Below, in pieces: positions 1-6,700 of a stretch of DNA of 19,855 nucleotides; the first letter of the stretch is position 1; the number at the start of each line of letters is the position of its first letter. Origin of the DNA: SURF-24 sp964537965. GTDB taxonomy: Bacteria > Bacteroidota > Ignavibacteria > Ignavibacteriales > SURF-24. The stretch is from NCBI GenBank assembly GCA_964537965.1, contig CAZIDB010000074.1, positions 1 through 19,855 on the forward strand, read 5' to 3'. The notes under the pieces were generated by a model, which worked only from the letters and a program-made list of their open reading frames with translations, was not told the DNA's origin and did no database searches. A program made the translations under genes and the position numbers.

Positions 1-825
1 AAGCCACGAACAACCGGGTATGCTGTTTATAATATAAAAGAAGAAAAATATGAGGGAACATTTTTTACGGATCTGAAATATGGAAACGGATATTTCATAG
101 CTGCAGAAAATGGAACTGAACCGGGACTGATATATGTACACTTCAGAGACTATGGCACATATTCAATAGACGTGCTTCAACAAAAAATAATAGAATTAAT
201 TTCAGTTGAACACTATTTTGTGCTTGATAAAAGAATTTATACCTCTATTGATAATAGTTGGACTATTATACATAAACATTGGAGTGGAAAAACAAAGGGA
301 AGCTTTTCGGAAATTGAATTTTATAATGCAGAATCTGGATTACGTAATCTTGAATTTACTCTAAACAAAAACAATAAAGATAGTATTGAAGTATATGATT
401 TTGAACTTTCGAAGGATAAAAAACTTTTAATTACATATCAAATATCAGATGGAAGAAGTAGAGATATTGAAAGCTATTTTGGATATTATGATTTAGAGAC
501 TAAAGAATTATATCGTTCAACGTTAAAATTCGAATGGAGCCTAAATCCCTATTATACTGCATATAGTCCTGTAAGAGATGAAATATATACTTTAGGGGCA
601 CAAGATAAATTTTATATAATTGATACGGATACTTATGTAATTAAAGATACTGTTACTCTTGCGGGCAAAATACAAGGCTCTTCTCAAATATTGCTTTCTC
701 CGGATGAAGGTATTGCATTTGTAGCATGCCCAAATAGTAATTCCATTTTCGTAATTGACCTAAACAGCAGAAAAATAATAAAAACAATTGCTATAAAAGA
801 ACCCTATAATATGGTTATTCCATAA
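1..825 (+). CDS. YVTN/beta-propeller protein, 3' part (5' end outside window)
   Basis: The frame is open from base 1 to the TAA at 823-825, so the visible 274 residues are the C-terminal part of a longer protein. A GTG at 172 could be read as a start but has no ribosome binding site, and coding-like sequence continues upstream of it. The last 80 residues show blades of the YVTN/YncE seven-bladed propeller type: 'FYIIDTDTYVIKDTVTL', then 'LLSPDEGIAFVACPNSNSIF' and 'VIDLNSRKIIKTIAI'. Such proteins are usually extracytoplasmic and bind or scaffold other molecules, but the substrate cannot be told. The gene is visibly richer in A+T and in ATA isoleucine codons than the metabolic genes to its right, which may reflect a different origin. 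It is convergent with galT, across a repeat with hairpins. The fold class is fairly sure; the function is unknown. Confidence 0.7.
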   Translation, partial: KPRTTGYAVYNIKEEKYEGTFFTDLKYGNGYFIAAENGTEPGLIYVHFRDYGTYSIDVLQQKIIELISVEHYFVLDKRIYTSIDNSWTIIHKHWSGKTKGSFSEIEFYNAESGLRNLEFTLNKNNKDSIEVYDFELSKDKKLLITYQISDGRSRDIESYFGYYDLETKELYRSTLKFEWSLNPYYTAYSPVRDEIYTLGAQDKFYIIDTDTYVIKDTVTLAGKIQGSSQILLSPDEGIAFVACPNSNSIFVIDLNSRKIIKTIAIKEPYNMVIP

Positions 826-903
826 TTATAAATTTTATTTAACTAACCTGATATTAAAATAAATACTTTTTAACTCAAGCTTAGACTGATTTGCTAAACC
901 GGC

Positions 904-982
904 AGCTCATAAATCTGCAGGATAATATCTCAGCCTAAGGCTGATCCCGCTAAGCCTGAGGCTTATAAATTTGCGGGACAAT
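904..982. repeat. Extragenic palindromic repeat between convergent genes
   Basis: This 79-base stretch has layered symmetry. A perfect hairpin cagcc-taa-ggctg lies at 931-943. A second perfect hairpin, taagcc-tga-ggctta, lies at 951-965 and sits inside outer arms tcccgc (945-950) and gcggga (973-978). Positions 904-925 and 961-982 are near-identical (18 of 22 bases), a partial tandem copy offset by 57 bases. The element lies exactly between the stop codons of the propeller gene and galT. It may act as a two-way transcription terminator, although no long T run follows either stem. Its build resembles dispersed intergenic repeat families; no second copy of this exact type was seen in the window. 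Confidence 0.6.
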
Positions 983-984
983 TT

Positions 985-2025
985 CTATTTCCCGGTTTCC
1001 AAATAATGCTCTTCCGGTAAATCTCTTAAACGCTGTGCGGCAATCTCAGGAGTTATATCCCGCTGCGCCTCTGATAACATTTCAAATCCTACCATAAACT
1101 TTTTAACAGTGGCAGAGCGTAACAGCGGCGGATAGAAATGAATGTGCGTCTGCCAGTGGTCATAATTTTCTTTATCCATTGGTGCAAAATGAAAGCCCAT
1201 TGTGTAAGGGAATGATGTTTGAAACAGATTATCATACTTAACAAGCAATTTTTTTAACGCTTCTGCCAGAGAAAATCTTTCCTGTGCGGTTAAATCTGTA
1301 ATTCTTTTAATTGTTCGTTTGGGAAGCACCATTGTTTCAAACGGCCACACGGCCCAGAAGGGAACAAGACAAACCCATTCATCATTCTCAACAATTATCC
1401 TTTCCTTTGCTTTCAGCTCATATTCAAGATAATCTTTTAGAAGTACACTTTTATTTTTCTCAAAATATTTCTTCTGGTTATCTTCTTCTTTTCTTATTTC
1501 ATTCGGCAGAAAAGAAGTAGCCCAAACCTGGCAATGTGGATGCGGATTTGAAGCTCCCATAATTTCTCCGCGGTTTTCAAAAACCTGAACCCATTTAAAT
1601 TCTTTTCCTAATTCATCAACTTCATTTGCCCAGACGTCAATTACTTTTTTAATTGCAGGTACTTCCATGGTAGCAAGAGTTTGATTATGGTTTGGCGTAA
1701 AACAGATTACCCTGCAGCAGCCTTTTACTGCTTCGGCTTTCATAAAATCTGTTTCGTTCATTACCTGCGGCTCTATGTTTTTAAGCAGTGCAGCAAAATC
1801 ATTTTCAAATACAAATGTATCTGTGTAGGCGGGGTTATGTTCGCCGTTGGCTCTTACATTGCCGGGACAAAGATAGCAATCCGGATCATATTTAGGTTTA
1901 CTTTGATGCGCTGAAATTTCCTGTTTGCCCTGCCATGGTCTTTGCGTTCTGTGTGGTGAAACCAGTACCCATTCACCTGTTAACGGGTTAAATCTTCTGT
2001 GGGGAGTAGAGAAATTGTAGTTCAT
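985..2025 (-). CDS. galT: Galactose-1-phosphate uridylyltransferase
   Basis: This 346-residue protein has the full length of class I GalT, the Leloir-pathway enzyme that swaps UMP between UDP-glucose and galactose 1-phosphate in the cytoplasm. The active-site motif HPHCQVW is present at residues 162-168, with His164 as the expected nucleophile that carries the uridylyl group. Zinc-ligand candidates are Cys50 and Cys53 (DCYLC), His113 and His162. The C-terminal half has the family's second HIT-like domain, with HxH at residues 293-295 in 'HWQTHIHFYPP'. The start ATG (complement of 2023-2025) has only a weak purine stretch before it. No galK or galE is in the window, so galT stands alone here, divergent from the GPH transporter gene. 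GalM (8764-9846) could serve the same pathway but lies in another operon. Confidence 0.95.
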   Translation of the reverse strand: MNYNFSTPHRRFNPLTGEWVLVSPHRTQRPWQGKQEISAHQSKPKYDPDCYLCPGNVRANGEHNPAYTDTFVFENDFAALLKNIEPQVMNETDFMKAEAVKGCCRVICFTPNHNQTLATMEVPAIKKVIDVWANEVDELGKEFKWVQVFENRGEIMGASNPHPHCQVWATSFLPNEIRKEEDNQKKYFEKNKSVLLKDYLEYELKAKERIIVENDEWVCLVPFWAVWPFETMVLPKRTIKRITDLTAQERFSLAEALKKLLVKYDNLFQTSFPYTMGFHFAPMDKENYDHWQTHIHFYPPLLRSATVKKFMVGFEMLSEAQRDITPEIAAQRLRDLPEEHYLETGK

Positions 2026-2459
2026 TTTTTAATAGCCTGATAATTAACTGATACATAAAATAAATTAAGAAACATTTCAAATAAAACATTTCGCTTAAAA
2101 GGATGCAAATTATCAAACCATTTTTATAAAAAGTGGATGAGAGGAATTACATGAATGAACATCATTTGTAATAACTAAATACCGGATCAGAAATGCGTAG
2201 TTTCAATTAGTTTCTCATAAAAGTGCGGCACTCAATTTTGTCTATCCGGAGAGAATAAAAATATTTCTGATGAGCTGCATTCATTTATTTATCAAATTCA
2301 TAAAGATTATCATAATAATAAAGCAGCGGGTTAGGATTTTTACTTTTTAATATAAATTGGAAATGAAAACCGCACTTTCCCGTTGGCATTATTCATGCCT
2401 TTTACCGTCTTGATTTCAAAATATTATTTTAATATAACCAAGTACTACGGAAAATTTTT
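2026..2459. other. Gene-free divergent promoter region
   Basis: These 434 bases separate galT (leftward) from the GPH transporter (rightward). No frame looks coding. The region holds a 9-bp direct repeat aaacatttc (2070-2078 and 2084-2092) near galT, a separated 9-bp inverted pair aaagtgcgg/ccgcacttt (2220-2228 and 2370-2378), and a promoter-like sequence just before the transporter (2410-2438). No structured RNA or riboswitch was recognised. Confidence 0.6.
2410..2438 (+). promoter_or_regulatory. Candidate sigma70-type promoter for the GPH/GH130 unit
   Basis: TTGATT (2410-2415) and TATAAC (2433-2438) are separated by exactly 17 bases. They match the -35 and -10 consensus at 4 of 6 and 5 of 6 positions. 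Transcription would start near 2445, leaving a leader of about 15 bases before the ATG at 2460. The region is AT-rich, so a chance match is possible, and FCB-group bacteria often use a different promoter consensus. Confidence 0.4.
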
Positions 2460-3869
2460 ATGAATTCTAATTCTTCTGCTATAAAAGTTACAGTTAAGGA
2501 AAAGGTAAGTTATGCATTCGGGGATTTTGCTTCTTCGATGTTTTGGAAGCTTTTTTCAATGTTCCTTTTATTCTTCTATACTGATGTGTTTGGACTTGCA
2601 GCGGCTGCAGTGGGCACAATGTTTCTTGTAACAAGAATATGGGATGCCTTTGTGGATCTTGGTATAGGAGCTATGGCAGACAGAACGAGTACGCGCTGGG
2701 GTAAATTTCGTCCTTATTTGCTTTTTGGTGCGCTTCCGTTTGGAATTGTTGGTATTATTACATTCGTTACCCCGGATTTAAGTCCTGATGGAAAATTAAT
2801 CTACGCTTATGTTACTTACACAATAATGATGATGGTTTATTCTCTTGTTAATGTTCCTTATGCTTCATTGCTTGGAGTAATGACTAACAACTCTGATGAA
2901 AGAACTTCACTCGCTTCATACAGATTTATCGGAGCATTCTCTGGCGGGTTATTTGTTACTGCAAGCGCTAACACACTTGTTGAGTATTTTAGCAAAGGGG
3001 GAAATGTTACAACCGGTTATCAATGGACAGTAGCTGTTTATGCTATACTTGCCGCGGTATTTTTTATTCTTACTTTTGCCGGAACAAAGGAAAGACTGAA
3101 ACCGGCAGTAGAAAAGAAGTCATCACTTAAAGAAGATTTTAAAGATATAGGCAAGAACGGTCCCTGGTTTATTATGCTGGGCGCCGCAATATCTGTTCTT
3201 ATTTTTAATTCGCTCCGTGATGGTTCGATTCTTTATTACTTCAAATATTATATTAAAGATCAGACGGTAAATATTTTCGGAACAGATTATAATTTCAGTC
3301 AGGCAGCAATGGCTTCGGCTTATATGTCCATTTGGTTGGGTACAAATATTCTCGGAGTTCTAATTGCAAAGCCTCTTGCACATAAAATCGGCAAGAAGAA
3401 TGCATTTCTTCTTTCGGTAATCTCTTCAACAGTTTTAAGTTTCATAATTTTCTTCCTTCAGCCGCACCAGGTTATTTTAATTTTCTTAATGAACATTCTT
3501 ATAGGAATATCTGCCGGTATAGTATTACCGCTGTTATGGTCAATGTATGCGGATGTTGCTGATTATTCAGAATGGAAGACAGGAAGAAGAGCTACGGGAT
3601 TAATCTTTTCTTCATCATCAATGTCGCAGAAGTTCGGGTGGACGCTGGGTGGTGCATTAAGCGGGTGGCTGCTTTCCGCATACGGCTTCCAGGCAAATAT
3701 GGAACAATCGGAATCTGCACTGATGGGTATAAGATTAATGATGAGCATCTTTGCGGGTATTGGTGCATTGATTGCAACAGTTTTTATGTATATGTATCCG
3801 CTTAACGAAACATTCATGAAAAAAATTGAAACAGAATTAGAAGAAGCAAGAGCCAAACATAGTAACTAA
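2460..3869 (+). CDS. GPH-family sugar:cation symporter (MFS)
   Basis: This 469-residue membrane protein has about twelve hydrophobic segments and belongs to the glycoside-pentoside-hexuronide:cation symporter family (MelB-like) of the inner membrane. Family hallmarks near the N-terminus are YAFGDFASSMFW, the helix 2-3 segment 'RIWDAFVDLGIGAMADRT' and the following TRWGKFRPYLL, in which Asp, Arg and Lys residues line the cation/sugar path and the cytoplasmic loop. The C-terminal half has 'MYADVADYSEWKTGRRATG', another typical GPH loop. The start has only a weak Shine-Dalgarno-like 'cgga'. The GH130 gene follows after 22 bases and is surely co-transcribed, so the likely cargo is a beta-mannosyl disaccharide or oligosaccharide. 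That substrate is inferred from the neighbour, since GPH sequences do not reveal it. Confidence 0.9.
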   Translation: MNSNSSAIKVTVKEKVSYAFGDFASSMFWKLFSMFLLFFYTDVFGLAAAAVGTMFLVTRIWDAFVDLGIGAMADRTSTRWGKFRPYLLFGALPFGIVGIITFVTPDLSPDGKLIYAYVTYTIMMMVYSLVNVPYASLLGVMTNNSDERTSLASYRFIGAFSGGLFVTASANTLVEYFSKGGNVTTGYQWTVAVYAILAAVFFILTFAGTKERLKPAVEKKSSLKEDFKDIGKNGPWFIMLGAAISVLIFNSLRDGSILYYFKYYIKDQTVNIFGTDYNFSQAAMASAYMSIWLGTNILGVLIAKPLAHKIGKKNAFLLSVISSTVLSFIIFFLQPHQVILIFLMNILIGISAGIVLPLLWSMYADVADYSEWKTGRRATGLIFSSSSMSQKFGWTLGGALSGWLLSAYGFQANMEQSESALMGIRLMMSIFAGIGALIATVFMYMYPLNETFMKKIETELEEARAKHSN

Positions 3870-3891
3870 CAAAATTTCATACTGAGGAAAT

Positions 3892-5073
3892 ATGACTAAG
3901 GAAGAATTCAATAATAAATTAAAAGTACTGATTGACGATCACGAAAATCTTATAACAAGAAAGAATGAGAAACTGGAAAAGGGCAACGGAATTTACAGCC
4001 GTTATAAATATCCAATTCTTACTGCAGAGCATACTCCGATCTTCTGGCGTTATGATCTTGATTATAATACAAATCCGAATTTGCTTGAGAGGCAGGGAAT
4101 TAATGCAGCATTCAATGCCGGTGCGATGATTTTTAACGGAAAAATTGTTTTGGGTGTAAGAGTAGAAGGTGCTGATAGAAAATCATTCTTTGCAATTGCC
4201 GAAAGTGAAAACGGAATTGATAATTTCAGATTCTGGGATTACCCGGTAACGATGCCTGAAACAGAAGATCCTGATACCAACGTTTACGATATAAGATTTG
4301 TACAGCACGAGGACGGATGGATTTACGGTTTGTTCTGCAGCGAAAGACACGACGACAGCAAACCGGATGATACTTCTGCCGCTACCGCAGCATGCGGAAT
4401 TGCGAGGACTAAAGATTTAATTAACTGGGAAAGACTTCCGGATTTAATTTCATATTCCGGCCAGCAGAGAAATGTTGTACTTCACCCGGAATTTATTAAT
4501 GGTAAGTATGCATTGTATACACGTCCGCAGGATGGTTTTATTGAAACAGGAAGCGGCGGCGGAATTGGCTGGGGATTTACAGATTCTATGGAGCATGCGG
4601 AAGTAAAAGAAGAAATTATAATTGACAGGAAAGTTTATCATACAATTTATGAAGTGAAGAACGGCCTTGGTCCTGCGCCAATTAAAACCGATAAAGGCTG
4701 GCTTCAATTAGCTCATGGTGTTAGAAACACGGCTGCCGGTTTACGTTATGTGCTTTATCTTTTCTTATCTGATCTTAAAGATCCCTCAAAAGTAATTGCC
4801 AAACCAGCCGGTTATTTTATTGCGCCGGAAGGCGAAGAAAGAGTAGGTGATGTTTCCAATGTTACATTCAGCAACGGATGGGTAAAAAAAGATAACGGCG
4901 AAGTGCTTATTTATTATGCTTCATCAGATACGCGGATGCACGTTGCAACATCAACAGTGGATATTTTACTTGATTATGTTTTGAATACTCCGCCGGATGG
5001 ATTGCGTTCTGCCACAAGTGTTATTGAAAGGAATAAGTTGATTGAAAAGAATCTGAAGATTTTGAAAAAATAG
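3892..5073 (+). CDS. GH130 glycoside phosphorylase, mannosylglucose phosphorylase type
   Basis: This 393-residue protein belongs to glycoside hydrolase family 130, five-bladed propeller enzymes that phosphorolyse beta-mannosides in the cytoplasm. Length and motifs fit subfamily 1, 4-O-beta-D-mannosyl-D-glucose phosphorylase, which gives mannose 1-phosphate and glucose. Visible motifs are RYKYPILTAEHTP (38-50), NAAFNAGAM (71-79), GVRVEG (88-93) and NVYDIRF (130-136), where Asp133 matches the family's general acid. Further on are HPEFINGKYALYTRPQDGF and GLGPAPI. The protein has no signal peptide, as expected for an enzyme acting on imported disaccharide. The start ATG at 3892 follows 'tgaggaaat', 22 bases after the transporter. 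Known mannan loci pair such genes with a mannanase and cellobiose 2-epimerase; neither is here. The exact substrate (mannosylglucose or mannobiose) is less certain than the family. Confidence 0.88.
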   Translation: MTKEEFNNKLKVLIDDHENLITRKNEKLEKGNGIYSRYKYPILTAEHTPIFWRYDLDYNTNPNLLERQGINAAFNAGAMIFNGKIVLGVRVEGADRKSFFAIAESENGIDNFRFWDYPVTMPETEDPDTNVYDIRFVQHEDGWIYGLFCSERHDDSKPDDTSAATAACGIARTKDLINWERLPDLISYSGQQRNVVLHPEFINGKYALYTRPQDGFIETGSGGGIGWGFTDSMEHAEVKEEIIIDRKVYHTIYEVKNGLGPAPIKTDKGWLQLAHGVRNTAAGLRYVLYLFLSDLKDPSKVIAKPAGYFIAPEGEERVGDVSNVTFSNGWVKKDNGEVLIYYASSDTRMHVATSTVDILLDYVLNTPPDGLRSATSVIERNKLIEKNLKILKK

Positions 5074-5099
5074 TTTCTCCTTTTTTGAACTCCTCCTCT

Positions 5100-5150
5100 A
5101 AACTTCTCTGTAATTCTGATTTTTTTGTTTTACAGAGAAGTTTTTATTTT
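5100..5150 (+). terminator. Stem-loop terminator after the GH130 gene
   Basis: Arms aaacttctctgtaa (5100-5113) and ttacagagaagttt (5130-5143) form a perfect 14-bp stem with a 16-base loop, followed by a T-rich tail (tttttatttt, 5141-5150). It lies 27 bases past the GH130 stop codon and separates this unit from the regulator gene. This is the clearest intrinsic terminator in the window. Confidence 0.85.
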
Positions 5151-5271
5151 AAATACAATTACTTATTCTTGAATATCACTGAATAGCTCCAACTTACAAG
5201 TCGGTGAAAAGTATAATAATAGTTGATGAAGAAATTTCTCATATTTTATCTGCCGTTAATTTATCTATTTC

Positions 5272-5293
5272 TTAATTTGATATATGAAATTAA
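5272..5293. promoter_or_regulatory. Candidate operator dyad before the regulator gene
   Basis: Arms ttaattt (5272-5278) and aaattaa (5287-5293) are perfect inverted copies around gatatatg, whose centre atatat is itself symmetric. Only one base pair of the 22-base site breaks the symmetry. It ends 11 bases before the regulator's ATG, where a bound protein would block initiation, so autoregulation is a fair guess. A 10-base palindrome, agaaatttct, lies further up at 5230-5239. AT-rich DNA yields such dyads by chance fairly often. Confidence 0.35.
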
Positions 5294-5304
5294 ACAACTG
5301 AGTA

Positions 5305-6453
5305 ATGCATAACCTTAAACGAGTAATATTGCTTATAGAAACCTCAAGAGAATTTGGCCGTGAGCTGCTTAGAGGTATTGCACGTTACTCAAGGTTGAAC
5401 GGTCCATGGTCATTTTACAGGGAACCGGGAGATTTGAAATCCGCTATTCCTCGTTTAACAAACTGGAATGCCGACGGTATTATAATGAGGAATACTGTAA
5501 TTTCCCATGAGCTTCTCAAACTAAAGCTTCCTACAATTTTAGCGTTGCATGAAAAAACCAGGCCGCCTAACTTACCGGCAATCTTAACAGACGCAAATGC
5601 AATTGCACGGCTTGCAGCAGAACATCTTCTTAACCGTGGTTTAAATGAATTTGCTTTCTGCGGCTTCGATAAATTAATCTGGTCCAATGAAAGAAAAATA
5701 TTTTTCAAACAGATTTTAGAAGATGCAGGTTATAAGGTTAACATTTATAAAAAACCTTCCGATAAAAAATTTAACTCGTGGGATAACGAACAATACTATA
5801 TGACCGAATGGCTTAAGCAATTACCAAAGCCTATTGGCATCTTAGCCTGTAATGATGACCGTGCCCAGCACGTACTTGAAGCCTGTAAGTCAGCCGGATT
5901 GCATGTTCCGGAAGAAGTTGCGGTGCTTGGTGTTGATAATGATTCAATTCTTTGTTCAATAAGTGATCCCCCGCTATCCAGTATTGCACTTAATGTTGAA
6001 CCTGCCGGTTATGCAGCCGCCGATTTGCTTAACAGAATGATGAACGGCGAACCAATGCAGGGGCAGGAAATTATTGCTACGGCAACTCATGTTGTTAAAC
6101 GGCAGTCTACAGATGTGTTGTCAATAAATGATTCCAATCTTGTTAATGCAATACGTTATATTAAACAGAACGCCAAAAATAAAATCTCGGTTAATGATGT
6201 TGTTGCACAGACTTATCTTAGCAGAAGAAGCCTCGAAGAAAAATTCAGAAAAATTTTATACAGAACAATTAACGAGGAAATAAAGCGGGTAAGAGTTGAG
6301 CAGATAACACAGGTATTAATTGAAACCAACCTTTCAATCTCGGAAATTACTTCTCTTTTTAATTTTACCGATGCCGAACACATATCAAGATATTTTAAAA
6401 AGGAAAAGGGTTTAGGCTTAAGGGAATTCCGCAAACTTCACAGGAAAAGTTAA
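5305..6453 (+). CDS. XylR-type AraC-family sugar-responsive regulator
   Basis: The 382-residue protein has the architecture of E. coli XylR: an N-terminal LacI/GalR-like sugar-binding domain (about residues 1-265) fused to a C-terminal AraC-type double helix-turn-helix (about 272-382). The opening 'RVILLIETSREFGRELLRGI' followed by ARYSR is characteristic of XylR. The ligand domain shows GILACNDDRAQHVLEAC and VPEEVAVLGVDND, as in periplasmic-binding-type sensors. The DNA-binding part includes ISVNDVVAQTYLSRRSLEEKF and the second helix pair ISEITSLFNFTDAEHISRYF. The ATG at 5305 is secure because TGA lies in frame only two codons upstream. It sits alone between the mannoside unit and the arabinose operon, reading the same way as both. 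XylR in enterobacteria responds to xylose; with araBDA directly downstream, arabinose is the more likely ligand here. Both the ligand and the target genes are inferred. Confidence 0.9.
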   Translation: MHNLKRVILLIETSREFGRELLRGIARYSRLNGPWSFYREPGDLKSAIPRLTNWNADGIIMRNTVISHELLKLKLPTILALHEKTRPPNLPAILTDANAIARLAAEHLLNRGLNEFAFCGFDKLIWSNERKIFFKQILEDAGYKVNIYKKPSDKKFNSWDNEQYYMTEWLKQLPKPIGILACNDDRAQHVLEACKSAGLHVPEEVAVLGVDNDSILCSISDPPLSSIALNVEPAGYAAADLLNRMMNGEPMQGQEIIATATHVVKRQSTDVLSINDSNLVNAIRYIKQNAKNKISVNDVVAQTYLSRRSLEEKFRKILYRTINEEIKRVRVEQITQVLIETNLSISEITSLFNFTDAEHISRYFKKEKGLGLREFRKLHRKS

Positions 6454-6594
6454 AAAATTTCTTCGTACAAAAGAATGATTCTCCTCTAAATATTTGCGCA
6501 ATATGGTGAGTTTTACGTAAGAAAAGGCTTTTATTAGTTTTGCTGTAATTATATCTTCATTCTGGTTTTTTGCTAAGTTTTTAAATCTGCCGCT

Positions 6595-6621
6595 GTTTAT
6601 TCCGGATCAAATTGAATAAAC
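6595..6621. promoter_or_regulatory. Candidate operator dyad upstream of the arabinose operon
   Basis: Arms gtttattc (6595-6602) and gaataaac (6614-6621) are perfect 8-bp inverted copies separated by 11 bases, so the arm centres lie about two helical turns apart. This is a usual geometry for a dimeric regulator. The site is about 80 bases before the SSS symporter's ATG. A possible Bacteroidota-style -7 element (TAnnTTTG, tatttttg at 6657-6664) lies downstream without a convincing -33 partner. If real, the dyad is upstream of the promoter and would suit an activator. Binding by the XylR-type protein is only inferred. Confidence 0.4.
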
Positions 6622-6700
6622 GAACGGGCCTGATTTTTCAGAATTATGAACTAAAATATTTTTGTGTGTTCCTTTTAATTATTAGGGTAAAAGGAGAAAT

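Noticed and set aside
172..825. Treating the GTG at 172 as the real start of the propeller gene
   Set aside because: The frame is open and coding-like back to base 1 and there is no ribosome binding site; the gene is cut by the window edge.
2026..2459. Possible riboswitch or small RNA in the long gene-free gap
   Set aside because: No known riboswitch core or strong stem-loop with T run was recognised; the visible features fit promoter and operator DNA better.
3563..3856. Open frames on both strands inside the 3' end of the GPH transporter gene
   Set aside because: They lie within a complete, well-recognised gene and show no protein-family features.
6454..6700. Possible terminator after the regulator gene (ttctt/aagaa near 6470) and the palindrome ttgcgcaa near 6495
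   Set aside because: The stem is only five A/T-rich pairs with no T run, and the 8-base palindrome does not extend; both are likely chance.
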